From positions 903 to 64,902 of the forward strand of contig CAJUNZ010000002.1 of NCBI GenBank assembly GCA_910587755.1: DNA of 64,000 nt, given 5' to 3'. The notes beneath the pieces were generated by a model that had not been told where the DNA came from, searched no databases, and worked only from the letters and a program-made list of their open reading frames with translations. The position numbers and the translations under genes are program-made. This document shows, piece after piece, positions 8,466 to 17,512 of the stretch. How positions within the stretch are numbered: the stretch's first letter is position 1; the number at the start of each line of letters is the position of its first letter. Origin of the DNA: an uncultured Acetatifactor sp. (GTDB lineage Bacteria; Bacillota; Clostridia; Lachnospirales; Lachnospiraceae).

Positions 8466-11387
8466 CTATCCCACTTCCTCCAGAAGCTGCTCAAACTGCT
8501 CAGGGCTCATGAGGATTTTCCTGGGTTTTGTCCCTTCCTCTTCACCCACCACACCGTACTGGCAGAGCTGGTCCATGATTCTGGCGGCTCTGTTAAAGCC
8601 GATTTGCAGAGCTCTCTGCAGCATGCCGATGGACGCCTTGTCCTTGTCTATAATCAAGTGGCCTGCCTTTTCAAACAGGTCGTCCACCTCGCTGCTCCCG
8701 GAAAATCTTCCGCCGGAAGAAGACCCAATACTTTTGATCTTCTCCTCAATATCCTCTGCGTAAATATTGCCCAATACCTGGTTTTTCAGGAACTCCACCA
8801 CATCGGAGACTTCCTGGTCTGACACAAAAGCCCCCTGCACACGGGCCGGCTTGGAGTACCCCTGGGGGTAAAAGAGCATGTCCCCCTTCCCCAGAAGTTT
8901 CTCCGCCCCCGCCATGTCCAGAATGGTGCGGGAATCCACACCGCTGGAGACGGAAAAAGCCGCCCTGCTGGGCATGTTTGCCTTGATAAGTCCGGTGATT
9001 ACATCCACGCTGGGGCGCTGTGTGGCGATGATCAGATGGATGCCTGCGGCTCTGGCCAGCTGGGCCAGACGGCAGATGGACTCTTCCACTTCCCCAGGAC
9101 AGACCATCATCAGATCCGCCAGCTCGTCCACAATAATCACAATCTGCGGCAGCTTGGATCCTCCCTGCGCCTCTATCTTTTTGTTGTATCCCTTCAGGTC
9201 CCTCACATTGTATTCCGCAAATTTCTTATACCGGTCATCCATCTCCGCCACACCCCAGTGCAGGGCCGCGGAAGCCTTCTTGGGGTCTGTCACCACCGGC
9301 ACCAGCAGGTGAGGAATGCCATTGTAGACACTCAGCTCCACCACTTTCGGGTCAACCATAATGAGCTTTACATCGTCGGGATGAGCTTTGTACAGAATGC
9401 TCATAATCAGGGTGTTGATGCAGACCGATTTACCGGAACCTGTGGCCCCGGCAATGAGCATGTGGGGCATTTTGGCGATATCCGACACCACCGCTTTGCC
9501 CCCGATATCCTTTCCCACCGCAAAGGCAATGTTGGAGGGAAACTCCTGAAACTCTTTTGTCTCCAGCAGATCCCGCAGGGCCACGGGCATGTTTTCCTTG
9601 TTGGGGACTTCAATGCCCACAGCCGCCTTGCCCGGGATGGGCGCTTCAATGCGGATGTCCGTGGCGGCCAGATTCAGCTTGATATCGTCGGTCAGTCCCA
9701 CAATCTTGGACACCTTCACCCCCTGCTCCGGCTGAAGTTCATACCGGGTTACGCTGGGGCCCTGGCTGATATCCGTGATTGTAACTTTCACGCCAAAGGT
9801 CGCCAGCGTCTGCTGCAGGCGCATGGCCGTCTCCCGCAGCTCCCTGGCCGAATCCCCTGTGGCGGCCGGAAGCTTGTGCAGGAGAGAAAGAGGCGGGAAA
9901 AAATACTGTTTCGGCTGGACTGCCTCTTCCGTCTCCGGCATAGACTGATCCGGTCGATCCCTTTGAGCCGGCTGGTCAGCTTCCTCCGGCCGAACCCTGG
10001 CTTCCACCACCGGACGCTCTGCTTCGCCAGGTATCTCCCGGCCTTCCTCGTCCATGCCTTCTTTATGTATCTTCACAGAGGACAGATCTTCGTCTAATTC
10101 TTCTAATGGTTCCTCCTGGAACACCACCTGGTGCATTTCTCCGGCTCCAAAGTCCTGCCCGGCCTGTCCTTCTCCTTCTTCCAGATTCGCTCCGGCATAG
10201 TCCCCGCCGTCCCAGTCTTCCTCCGGAATGTCCTGGGGCTGACCGGCGCTCCAGGACAGATCCGGCGTACCCTGGGACTGACCGGCTCCCCAGTCCTCTT
10301 CCGGAATATTCTGTCCCTTATCGGCTTCCCGGCGCTGGCCTGCCTCCCAGTAGTTCTCCGCTGTACTCTGTTCCAGGGCATCCTGCTGTTCTCCGGCAAA
10401 ACCGGACTCTGCCAGAGGGCCCTCCTCCAGGAAAATCTCATGCATATCGTCACGGCGGGTGCTGCCCCCCGGCCTGGGCAGGGCGGTATCCAGGATAACC
10501 CCCGATACCTTCCTTTCCATGCGCAGTATCTTCTCGTTCTCTTTTTCCTCCGCTCTGATCCTGCGCTCCTGTGCCCTTCTCTCCCGCTGCAGACTCTGCT
10601 CCTGACGCCTTAGAGCCGCCTGTTCCCTGCGCCTTATGCTCTGCTCTTCCTGTTCCTGCCTGCGCAGCTGGGCTCTCTCTTCCTGTTCCTGCCTTCGTAT
10701 CTCAGCCTCTTCCTGACGTCTCAGAGCATATTCCTCCTGCTCCTGTCTGAGGATTTCAAGCTGTTCTCTGGACAGTTCCCGCACCCGGTTTCCGCCCTTT
10801 TTCATGCTGCTCAGCAGAGACTTTTCCGTCAGCAGAATCAGACACACCACAAAGCACAGCAGCACCACCAGAACGGTGCCGATGGTGGCAAGATAATGCT
10901 GCAGGAAATAGCGGATACTGCCTGAGAGAATCCCGCCCCCGTATTTATTTTCCTGACAGTTTTCATATATAACCTTGGCACTGTAGCCGTCCATGCCCGC
11001 CCCGTATCCCGCCAGCAGGTCGCAGATCACCCCTGTCATCACAAAGAGTACCACTCCCGCTGTAAGTTTCCTGGCCATATTGGGATTTCCCAGATTTGCG
11101 GACCAGAATGCCGCAGCCAGGAACAGAAGTATGGGCACTGCATAGGCTGTCAGACCAAACAGACCGAACAACACCCCGCTGACAGCGTCCCCCGCCGGAC
11201 CGATTATCCCCAGATTACAGCAGAATAAAAACACCATGGCGGCAAAGAGCACAATCAGCCCTATCTCATGAAAAAGGGCGCTGTCCTGGGCCCTGGCGGC
11301 CTGGGCTTTCTTTTTACGCGCCCCGGAGGCGCCTTTGCCAGGACTTTTCCTCCGGGCGGCAGATTTTTTTCCACTGGATGCAGCCAT
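8466..11387 (-). CDS. ftsK: DNA translocase FtsK/SpoIIIE
   Basis: Septum-located DNA pump for chromosome segregation and, in spore formers, forespore filling. The protein is about 973 residues. A basic N-terminus precedes four membrane helices (about residues 25-190), then a coiled coil rich in RRQEQEE repeats, an acidic Gln/Glu/Pro-rich linker, and the motor. The motor has Walker [11 protein letters not shown] near 645, Walker [13 protein letters not shown] and the tail gamma domain ([16 protein letters not shown]) that reads KOPS/SRS sites. The ATG at 11387 has GAGG nine bases upstream and is preferred to the TTG at 11396. A strong promoter lies at 11467-11495. Confidence 0.95.
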   Translation of the reverse strand: MAASSGKKSAARRKSPGKGASGARKKKAQAARAQDSALFHEIGLIVLFAAMVFLFCCNLGIIGPAGDAVSGVLFGLFGLTAYAVPILLFLAAAFWSANLGNPNMARKLTAGVVLFVMTGVICDLLAGYGAGMDGYSAKVIYENCQENKYGGGILSGSIRYFLQHYLATIGTVLVVLLCFVVCLILLTEKSLLSSMKKGGNRVRELSREQLEILRQEQEEYALRRQEEAEIRRQEQEERAQLRRQEQEEQSIRRREQAALRRQEQSLQRERRAQERRIRAEEKENEKILRMERKVSGVILDTALPRPGGSTRRDDMHEIFLEEGPLAESGFAGEQQDALEQSTAENYWEAGQRREADKGQNIPEEDWGAGQSQGTPDLSWSAGQPQDIPEEDWDGGDYAGANLEEGEGQAGQDFGAGEMHQVVFQEEPLEELDEDLSSVKIHKEGMDEEGREIPGEAERPVVEARVRPEEADQPAQRDRPDQSMPETEEAVQPKQYFFPPLSLLHKLPAATGDSARELRETAMRLQQTLATFGVKVTITDISQGPSVTRYELQPEQGVKVSKIVGLTDDIKLNLAATDIRIEAPIPGKAAVGIEVPNKENMPVALRDLLETKEFQEFPSNIAFAVGKDIGGKAVVSDIAKMPHMLIAGATGSGKSVCINTLIMSILYKAHPDDVKLIMVDPKVVELSVYNGIPHLLVPVVTDPKKASAALHWGVAEMDDRYKKFAEYNVRDLKGYNKKIEAQGGSKLPQIVIIVDELADLMMVCPGEVEESICRLAQLARAAGIHLIIATQRPSVDVITGLIKANMPSRAAFSVSSGVDSRTILDMAGAEKLLGKGDMLFYPQGYSKPARVQGAFVSDQEVSDVVEFLKNQVLGNIYAEDIEEKIKSIGSSSGGRFSGSSEVDDLFEKAGHLIIDKDKASIGMLQRALQIGFNRAARIMDQLCQYGVVGEEEGTKPRKILMSPEQFEQLLEEVG

Positions 11388-11466
11388 CCTGATCAACCTC
11401 TTTTCTAAGTGTCAACAACCTGGAATCCACTTAAAAACCACTTAAAACAGACCCCAGTGCCTCACA

Positions 11467-11495
11467 ATTATACCACCATTGTCCCGGCTTGTCAC
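11467..11495 (-). promoter_or_regulatory. Sigma-A promoter for ftsK
   Basis: GTGACA (11495-11490) and TATAAT (11472-11467) on the minus strand are 17 bases apart, with an extended TGG before the -10. The leader that follows has a short tandem repeat, CCACTTAAAA twice (minus-strand complement). A good consensus match about 80 bases before the ftsK start. Confidence 0.7.
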
Positions 11496-11534
11496 CAAAT
11501 ATTAGGGATTGCACAGAAATAACTTGTGGCCTCC

Positions 11535-12560
11535 TTACTGCCAGGGCTGTTTCTCCAGCCAGGGAAAATCAGGCACTTCTTCTTTCCTGTCCCGGAGCAT
11601 CAGTTCATTCACCGCGCTGGCGGCGTTTTTGCCCTCAAAGAGCACTTTATTTACCTGCTCTATAATGGGCAGCTGCACACTGTATTTTTCAGCCAGGGCC
11701 ATGGCGGCCTTTGCAGAGTGTACGCCCTCCACCACCATTTTCACCTCATCCATGGCCTCCTGGCAGGTTTTTCCCTGGCCGATAAGGATGCCGGCCCGGC
11801 GGTTCCTGGAGTGCATGCTGGCGCATGTGACAATCAGATCCCCGATGCCTGTAAGGCCGCAGAAGGTCTCGAATTTTCCTCCCATGGCAATGCCCAGCCT
11901 GGCGATTTCCGTGATACCGCGGGTGATCAGAGCCGCCTTGGTATTGTCCCCATATCCCAGGCCGTCGGCGATCCCTGCGGCCAGAGCCACCACATTTTTC
12001 AGCGCTCCTCCCAGCTCCATGCCCAGCATATCGGGGCTGATGTAGACCCGGAACACTTCGTTCATAAACAGGTTCTGGATATACTCGGCGGTCTCCCTGC
12101 TTCCGGCTCCCACCACAATGGTTGTGGGCAGACTGCGCCCCACTTCCTCCGCGTGGGAGGGGCCGGACATCACCGCCACATCCGCCCCGGGGATCTCCTC
12201 TTCTATGATCTGGGCCAGGGTCATCAGAGTGCGCTCCTCAATCCCCTTCGCCACATTTACGATTTTCTGTCCCGGGGAAACCAGGCTCCCCAGACGCCTG
12301 GCAGTCTGCCTGGTGTAGGAACTTGCCACCGCCATCACCAGCAGATCCTGCCCCTCCACTGCCTCCCTGTCCTGGGTGGTATACACCACATCCTCCGGCA
12401 GTATCACCCCCGGCAGCATTCTGTGCTCATGGTTTTCCCGCAGCATGGCAATCTCCTGCTCCAGTGCCGACCACACTGTCACCCGGTGTCCGTTTCTTCC
12501 CAGAAGGGCTCCCAGTGCAATCCCCCAGCTGCCCCCTCCAATAATACTTACCTTTGCCAT
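11535..12560 (-). CDS. gpsA: NAD(P)H-dependent glycerol-3-phosphate dehydrogenase
   Basis: Reduces dihydroxyacetone phosphate to sn-glycerol-3-phosphate for phospholipid synthesis. The N-terminal Rossmann motif is SIIGGGSWGIALGALLGRNG. The helical C-terminal domain holds the catalytic-lysine segment ALKNVVALAAGIADGLGYGDN and GLTGIGDLIVTC. The protein is 341 residues, the usual length. The start is at MAKVSIIGGG, with AGAGGG six bases upstream; the longer open frame to 12677 runs into plsY and is not used. It follows plsY, whose product uses glycerol-3-phosphate, so this is a lipid precursor unit. Confidence 0.97.
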   Translation of the reverse strand: MAKVSIIGGGSWGIALGALLGRNGHRVTVWSALEQEIAMLRENHEHRMLPGVILPEDVVYTTQDREAVEGQDLLVMAVASSYTRQTARRLGSLVSPGQKIVNVAKGIEERTLMTLAQIIEEEIPGADVAVMSGPSHAEEVGRSLPTTIVVGAGSRETAEYIQNLFMNEVFRVYISPDMLGMELGGALKNVVALAAGIADGLGYGDNTKAALITRGITEIARLGIAMGGKFETFCGLTGIGDLIVTCASMHSRNRRAGILIGQGKTCQEAMDEVKMVVEGVHSAKAAMALAEKYSVQLPIIEQVNKVLFEGKNAASAVNELMLRDRKEEVPDFPWLEKQPWQ

Positions 12561-12612
12561 AATCCCTCTTTTCCGCCCCGGGAAATACCCCCGTTTCCCT
12601 GCCGGCCTTGTT

Positions 12613-13263
12613 TTAATCCAGTTTATTCTTTTTGCGCAGATAGGTCTTTCTCTCCGTCCCGTGAAGCAGACGCACAATATTCTGTCTGTGCCGCCAGTAA
12701 GCCATAGCCGCCAGAATCACCGACAGGGCATACATTTCATACAGATGGGCCTGGGACATCTCCCCAAACACTCCCATCTGCCCACAGACCACCATCTCCA
12801 CCACAAAACCTGCGTACACAAGCAGAGAGCCCAGTGAAACCATATGTGTGGTGAAAAATATACCAAAGAAAATGGTCACTCCCATAAGGATGAAATAAGG
12901 GTGGAAGGACAGAATCAGCCCCGCAGTGGCCGCAATCCCTTTCCCTCCCCGGAAATTCATGTAGAAGGGAAAATTATGTCCCAGCACCGCGCCCGCTCCC
13001 CCATAGAGGCAGAGCAGATAGATTATTTCCTGGTGGTCTCCGTAGATCATCCGTACCACAGTCACCGCTGCAATACACTTCAGACAGTCTCCCAGCAGCA
13101 CAATCAGCCCGGCCTTGGTTCCCAGCACCCGCAGGGCGTTGGTGGTGCCGGAATTGCCGCTGCCATACTGCCTGATGTCGATTCCCTTGCTCTTTCCATA
13201 AAAATATGCCGTCTGGAACAGGCCGAACACATAGCCTATCAGCAAACAAATGATTCTCTCCAT
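12613..13263 (-). CDS. plsY: Glycerol-3-phosphate acyltransferase PlsY
   Basis: Membrane enzyme that transfers an acyl group from acyl-phosphate (made by PlsX, encoded at 44850-45860) to glycerol-3-phosphate. The protein is 216 residues with about five hydrophobic helices. The three family loops are visible: YGSGNSGTTNALR near residue 33, GHNFPFYMNFRGGKGIAA near residue 99, and a later HRQNIVRLLHGTERK. It follows der by three bases and precedes gpsA. A firm identification, with a normal length and intact motifs. Confidence 0.96.
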   Translation of the reverse strand: MERIICLLIGYVFGLFQTAYFYGKSKGIDIRQYGSGNSGTTNALRVLGTKAGLIVLLGDCLKCIAAVTVVRMIYGDHQEIIYLLCLYGGAGAVLGHNFPFYMNFRGGKGIAATAGLILSFHPYFILMGVTIFFGIFFTTHMVSLGSLLVYAGFVVEMVVCGQMGVFGEMSQAHLYEMYALSVILAAMAYWRHRQNIVRLLHGTERKTYLRKKNKLD

Positions 13264-13266
13264 AAC

Positions 13267-14634
13267 CTAAATCTGCTGCTCCTTTTCGTTCCGTTCTCTG
13301 ATGATAAACCGCAGGGGCGTTCCCCGGAATCCGAAGGTCTGCCTGATCTGGTTTTCAATATATCTGGTATAGGAAAAATGCATCAGCTCCTTGTCGTTGA
13401 CAAAGATCACAAACGTGGGAGGTTTCACCGCCACCTGGGTGATATAGTACAGCTTCAGCCTCCTGCCCTTGTCCGTGGGCGGCTGCTGCAGGGCCACGGC
13501 CTCCGTCATAATCTCGTTCAGCACCCCGGTGCCCACCCTCATGGCATGATTTTCACTCACCATGTCAATGGTCTCAAAAAGCTTCCCCAGACGCTGTCCC
13601 GTGAGGGCGGAGATAAACAGAACTTCCCCATAGGGCATGAAGGACAGGGTATCGCGCACCTTCTCTTCCACCCGGTATATGGTCTTGTCGTCCTTTTTCA
13701 CCGCATCCCATTTGTTTACCGCGATAATTACGGCTTTTCCACGCTCATGGGCGATTCCTGCAATCTTTGCATCCTGCTCCGTGACCCCTTCCACCGCGTC
13801 GATCACCAGAACCACAATATCCGCCTTACCCACGGCGGTCACGGCCCGCAGAACCATGAAACGCTCCAGTTCCTCCTTGACCTTGTTCTTCCGGCGGATT
13901 CCCGCAGTGTCAATAAAGACATACTCTTTGCCCCTGTAGGTGATCTCCGTGTCCACGGCATCCCGGGTGGTGCCGGCGATATCGGACACGATAAGCCGAT
14001 CCTCCCCCAGAAGTCTGTTGATCAGAGAGGACTTCCCCACATTGGGTTTCCCCACAATGGCCACCCTGGGCCTTTCATCGTCCTCCTCCTGTTCCTGGGA
14101 GGGATCCTCAAAGTGAGACACAAGCTCCTCCAGCATATCCCCCAGGCCAAGCCTGTTCACCGCAGAGATCGGATGCGGCTCCCCAATGCCCAGGTTATAG
14201 AACTCGTACACCTCCGCCATATATTTCTTATAGCTGTCCACTTTGTTCACCACCAGCACCACCGGCTTCCGGGAGCGCCGCAGCATGTCCGCCACCTTGG
14301 CGTCCGCGTCCACAAGTCCCTGTTTCACGTCCACCAGAAAGATAATCACATCCGCCGTCTCTATGGCAATCTGGGCCTGCGCCCTCATCTGAGACAGAAT
14401 CACATCCTGGCTGTCCGGCTCTATTCCCCCTGTGTCGATAAGGGTGAAGGTCCTGTCAAGCCAGCTCACATCCGCATATATCCTGTCCCTGGTGATGCCG
14501 GGGGTATCCTTCACAATGGATATGGTCTCCCCAGCCAGTGCGTTGAACAGGGTTGATTTCCCTACATTGGGGCGTCCTACCACGGCCACCACAGGCCTGT
14601 TGGCGCGGGACGCCGTATTTTCACTCTCTGTCAT
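13267..14634 (-). CDS. der: Ribosome biogenesis GTPase Der (EngA)
   Basis: Double-GTPase that helps mature the 50S subunit. It has two G domains, the first with GRPNVGKSTLFN, DTPGIT and NKVD, the second with GKPNVGKSSLIN, DIAGTT and NKWD. A KH-like C-terminal domain ends in FRGTPLRFIIRERNEKE. The protein is 455 residues, as expected. GGGGAGGTG seven bases before the ATG supports the start. It sits between the DUF512 gene and plsY, an order common in Clostridia. Confidence 0.97.
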   Translation of the reverse strand: MTESENTASRANRPVVAVVGRPNVGKSTLFNALAGETISIVKDTPGITRDRIYADVSWLDRTFTLIDTGGIEPDSQDVILSQMRAQAQIAIETADVIIFLVDVKQGLVDADAKVADMLRRSRKPVVLVVNKVDSYKKYMAEVYEFYNLGIGEPHPISAVNRLGLGDMLEELVSHFEDPSQEQEEDDERPRVAIVGKPNVGKSSLINRLLGEDRLIVSDIAGTTRDAVDTEITYRGKEYVFIDTAGIRRKNKVKEELERFMVLRAVTAVGKADIVVLVIDAVEGVTEQDAKIAGIAHERGKAVIIAVNKWDAVKKDDKTIYRVEEKVRDTLSFMPYGEVLFISALTGQRLGKLFETIDMVSENHAMRVGTGVLNEIMTEAVALQQPPTDKGRRLKLYYITQVAVKPPTFVIFVNDKELMHFSYTRYIENQIRQTFGFRGTPLRFIIRERNEKEQQI

Positions 14635-14728
14635 GCCATTTCACCTCCCCTGCCCGTTCTCCAGGCAGTTTCCGGGAATTTCCTGCTTTTTACAGAAAAC
14701 GCCCTTTTCTCTTCCTGTGATTCTGATA

Positions 14729-16069
14729 TCAGCTCCCAAAACGGCCGGCGTTCAGAACTGCCTCCACAAAATCATATCCGCTTGATTTTACAATATTAAT
14801 CGGAACTTGTAAAGCTTTTTCCACTTCTCCCACTCTCACATCGTCCAAAAATATATCTTCTCCCCTTCGGAGCATGTTGCAGGGCAGCAGGAGACACCGG
14901 CCCAGGGGCCTGCCCTGAAGCTGCTCCATCAAATCCGCTCCCGTGATCAGCCCTGACACGGTGATCTGCTCTCCAAAGAAATAGTTTGTCACAGGATACA
15001 CGGCAATCTCCAGCTGGGGGAACGCCTCCATCATCCTGTCCGCCATTCTGCGGATCTCCGGAGCGGCCAGATGGCCTGTGGCCATGGAGAAAGAGACCTT
15101 TTCCATGGAACAGGTGCCCTTACAGACGTTCTGCTTCAGCCCCTCCTCAAACTCTTCCCGCAGAAGCCGTAGCATGCCCACGCCGTTCTCCAGCTGCAGA
15201 TAGCCGTCGTAGCGCTCCTCCTCCGGCATGTCCCTGCCTGCCAGCACATACCACTCGTCGCTGGCGTGGACAAAATGAATGCCGTGCCTTTCCATGCACA
15301 CTCTCTGGAAAGCCTCTATCCTGTCCACCACTTCCGCAGCGTCCTCCTGGGTAAAAGGCTCCAGGGGATACAGCCCTTCCCTGTACCGGGTCAGGCCCAC
15401 AGGCACCACCGAGAGACTTTCCATACAGGGAATGTACTCCATCAGCTGCCTGATGCTGCGGGAGAGCTCCTCCCCGTCGTTGATCCCCCGGCAGAGCACA
15501 ATCTGTCCGTTCATCCTGATCCCTGCCTCCCGCAGCACATCCAGCTTTTTCAGGGCCTCCCCGGCAAAACGGTTGTTCAGCATTTTGCAGCGCAGGGCAG
15601 GATTCATAGTGTGAACAGAGACATTGATGGGCGAAAGCCGGTAGCGGCATATTCTCTCTATGTCCCGATCCGACATATTGGTCAGTGTCACATAATTCCC
15701 CTGCAGAAAGGAAAGCCGGGAATCATCATCCTTAAAGTACAGCGTCTCCCGCATTCCCGGAGGCATCTGGTCGATAAAACAGAAAATACACTTGTTGCAG
15801 CAGTGCCGGTACTCATCCATAAGCCCGTTCTCAAACTCCAGGCCCAGGTCTTCCTGAGGATCCTTTTCCACCTCCAGCAGCCACTGTTCCCCGTCCCCCT
15901 TCTCCACCAGGACTTCCACATACTCCTCCTGAATCAGGAACTGATAGTCAAATATGTCCTCTATCTCCGTTTCCCCCACGGCCAGGAGCCTGTCCCCGGC
16001 CTCTATCCCCAACTCCTCCCCAATGCTGCCCGGGAGTACTCTGCTGATCTTGTGTGTCTTTCCACCCAT
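14729..16069 (-). CDS. DUF512 family protein with PDZ and radical-SAM-like core
   Basis: A 446-residue protein. The first 60 residues form a PDZ-like domain (SIGEELGIEAGDRLLAVGE). A CX3CX2C motif in CCNKCIFCF near residue 88 then suits a radical SAM iron-sulfur cluster, and the DUF512 domain fills the C-terminal half. Proteins of this kind are widespread in Clostridia next to der, plsY and gpsA, as here, but their substrate is unknown. The start at MGGKTHKISRV has AAAGGCGG upstream. The family call is firm; any enzymatic role is inferred from the cysteine motif. Confidence 0.9.
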   Translation of the reverse strand: MGGKTHKISRVLPGSIGEELGIEAGDRLLAVGETEIEDIFDYQFLIQEEYVEVLVEKGDGEQWLLEVEKDPQEDLGLEFENGLMDEYRHCCNKCIFCFIDQMPPGMRETLYFKDDDSRLSFLQGNYVTLTNMSDRDIERICRYRLSPINVSVHTMNPALRCKMLNNRFAGEALKKLDVLREAGIRMNGQIVLCRGINDGEELSRSIRQLMEYIPCMESLSVVPVGLTRYREGLYPLEPFTQEDAAEVVDRIEAFQRVCMERHGIHFVHASDEWYVLAGRDMPEEERYDGYLQLENGVGMLRLLREEFEEGLKQNVCKGTCSMEKVSFSMATGHLAAPEIRRMADRMMEAFPQLEIAVYPVTNYFFGEQITVSGLITGADLMEQLQGRPLGRCLLLPCNMLRRGEDIFLDDVRVGEVEKALQVPINIVKSSGYDFVEAVLNAGRFGS

Positions 16070-16146
16070 ATTTTACCGCCTTTCCCTGATTGTACGTCCA
16101 CAGCCTCTCCGGCGGCGCCCATCTCAGGGACCGCCCTTCGGCTTTC

Positions 16147-16208
16147 CCATCCTGCAAGGCCATCCTGCAAGAAATTTCTTGACGCGCCACAGCCACTGGA
16201 TGTAATAT
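16147..16208 (+). promoter_or_regulatory. prs promoter with tandem 13-base repeats upstream
   Basis: TTGACG (16179-16184) and TAATAT (16203-16208) are 18 bases apart and face prs. Just upstream, CCATCCTGCAAG occurs twice in tandem (16147-16158 and 16160-16171), ending eight bases before the -35. This is a good position for an activator or repressor. The DUF512 gene diverges on the other side. Confidence 0.6.
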
Positions 16209-16254
16209 AAACATATCAGAACTACAAATGCTAATCTATACGAGGGAGGTTTTC

Positions 16255-17457
16255 ATGCCTAATTTACACGAACTTGAAAATGCCATGCCCATTGCCCCCT
16301 TAAAAATCGTTGCTCTGCGCTCCGCCAGCAAAATGGGACGGCAGATCAACGATTATCTGGTTGAATTCCGCAGAAGCATACACAATGACAAGGTAAAAAA
16401 AGACCCTGCCTTTCACGGCTACAGCGAGGACAACTATCTGGTGGACTTTGAGACACCCCGCTTTGGAAGCGGGGAAGGTAAAGCCACCTTCCATGAGTCC
16501 ATCCGGGGAAAAGATCTGTTCCTCCTGGTGGACGTCTGCAATCACAGTATTACATACACCATGAACGGTTATACCAACCATATGTCGCCGGATGATCACT
16601 ATCAGGATTTAAAGCGTGTCATTGCAGCCTGCAACGGCAAGGCCCACCGGATCAATGTGATCATGCCTTTCCTCTATGAGGGCCGCCAGCACAAGAGAAG
16701 CGGCCGGGAATCCCTGGACTGCGCCTATGCGCTGAGGGAACTCCAGGGCATGGGTATCAGCAATTTTATCACCTTTGACGCCCACGACCCCAGGGTACAG
16801 AACGCCATACCCTTAAGCGGCTTTGACGATTTCATCTCTCCCTACCAATTTATCAAGGTACTCCTGAACTCGGAGGAGGATCTGATTGTGGACAAGAATC
16901 ATCTGCTGGTGATCAGCCCTGACGAAGGCGCCCTGGACCGGGCCGTCTACTTTGCCAATGTCCTGGGGGTGGACACGGGCATGTTCTACAAGCGCAGGGA
17001 TTATTCCACCATCATCAACGGAAGAAACCCCATTGTAGCCCATGAATTCCTGGGGGACAATATCGACGGCAAAGACATTATCATCATTGACGACATTATC
17101 TCCTCCGGCCAGAGTATGCTGGACACCGCCAAGCAGCTGAAGAAGATGAATGCCAGAAGAATCTTTGTCTGCTGCACCTTCGGCCTGTTCACCGACGGGC
17201 TGAAAGCCTTTGACGAAGCCTATGAAAAGGGATACTTTGACAAAGTGGTCACTACGGACCTGACCTATCTTCCCCCGGAACTCCACAGCAAGCCCTATTT
17301 TATTGAGGCGGGCATGAGCAAGTTCATTGCCTCCCTGATTGATTTTATGAATCATGACACATCCCTGAACAACGCTCTCACCACCGCGGAGAAGATTCAT
17401 GGCATCCTGAATGCCTACAACAGCCGCCGGAGTATAACGGCGCCGGAGGGAGAATAA
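16255..17457 (+). CDS. prs: Ribose-phosphate pyrophosphokinase (PRPP synthetase), long variant
   Basis: Makes PRPP from ribose-5-phosphate and ATP. The protein is 400 residues, longer than the usual 310-320. The PRPP loop IIIIDDIISSGQSM and the flexible-loop-like EGRQHKRSGRESLD are present, as is FDAHDPRVQNAIP. The start at MPNLHELENAM has GGGAGG seven bases upstream; the earlier ATG at 16228 has none. It is the only plus-strand gene here and has its own promoter and terminator. Such long forms are found in Clostridia, often beside a standard prs elsewhere; whether one exists in this genome cannot be seen. Confidence 0.9.
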   Translation: MPNLHELENAMPIAPLKIVALRSASKMGRQINDYLVEFRRSIHNDKVKKDPAFHGYSEDNYLVDFETPRFGSGEGKATFHESIRGKDLFLLVDVCNHSITYTMNGYTNHMSPDDHYQDLKRVIAACNGKAHRINVIMPFLYEGRQHKRSGRESLDCAYALRELQGMGISNFITFDAHDPRVQNAIPLSGFDDFISPYQFIKVLLNSEEDLIVDKNHLLVISPDEGALDRAVYFANVLGVDTGMFYKRRDYSTIINGRNPIVAHEFLGDNIDGKDIIIIDDIISSGQSMLDTAKQLKKMNARRIFVCCTFGLFTDGLKAFDEAYEKGYFDKVVTTDLTYLPPELHSKPYFIEAGMSKFIASLIDFMNHDTSLNNALTTAEKIHGILNAYNSRRSITAPEGE

Positions 17458-17475
17458 TTTATCTCTTCCACCTGG

Positions 17476-17512
17476 AACGCCTGCCTTTATACCGGCAGGC
17501 GTTTCTCTGTTT
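17476..17512 (+). terminator. Rho-independent terminator of prs
   Basis: AACGCCTGCC (17476-17485) pairs with GGCAGGCGTT (17494-17503), a 10-bp stem with an 8-base loop, followed by TTTCTCTGTTTC. It starts 19 bases after the prs stop and overlaps the last codons of the convergent histidine kinase gene, so it may act on both strands, though only the plus side has a T-rich tail. Confidence 0.8.
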
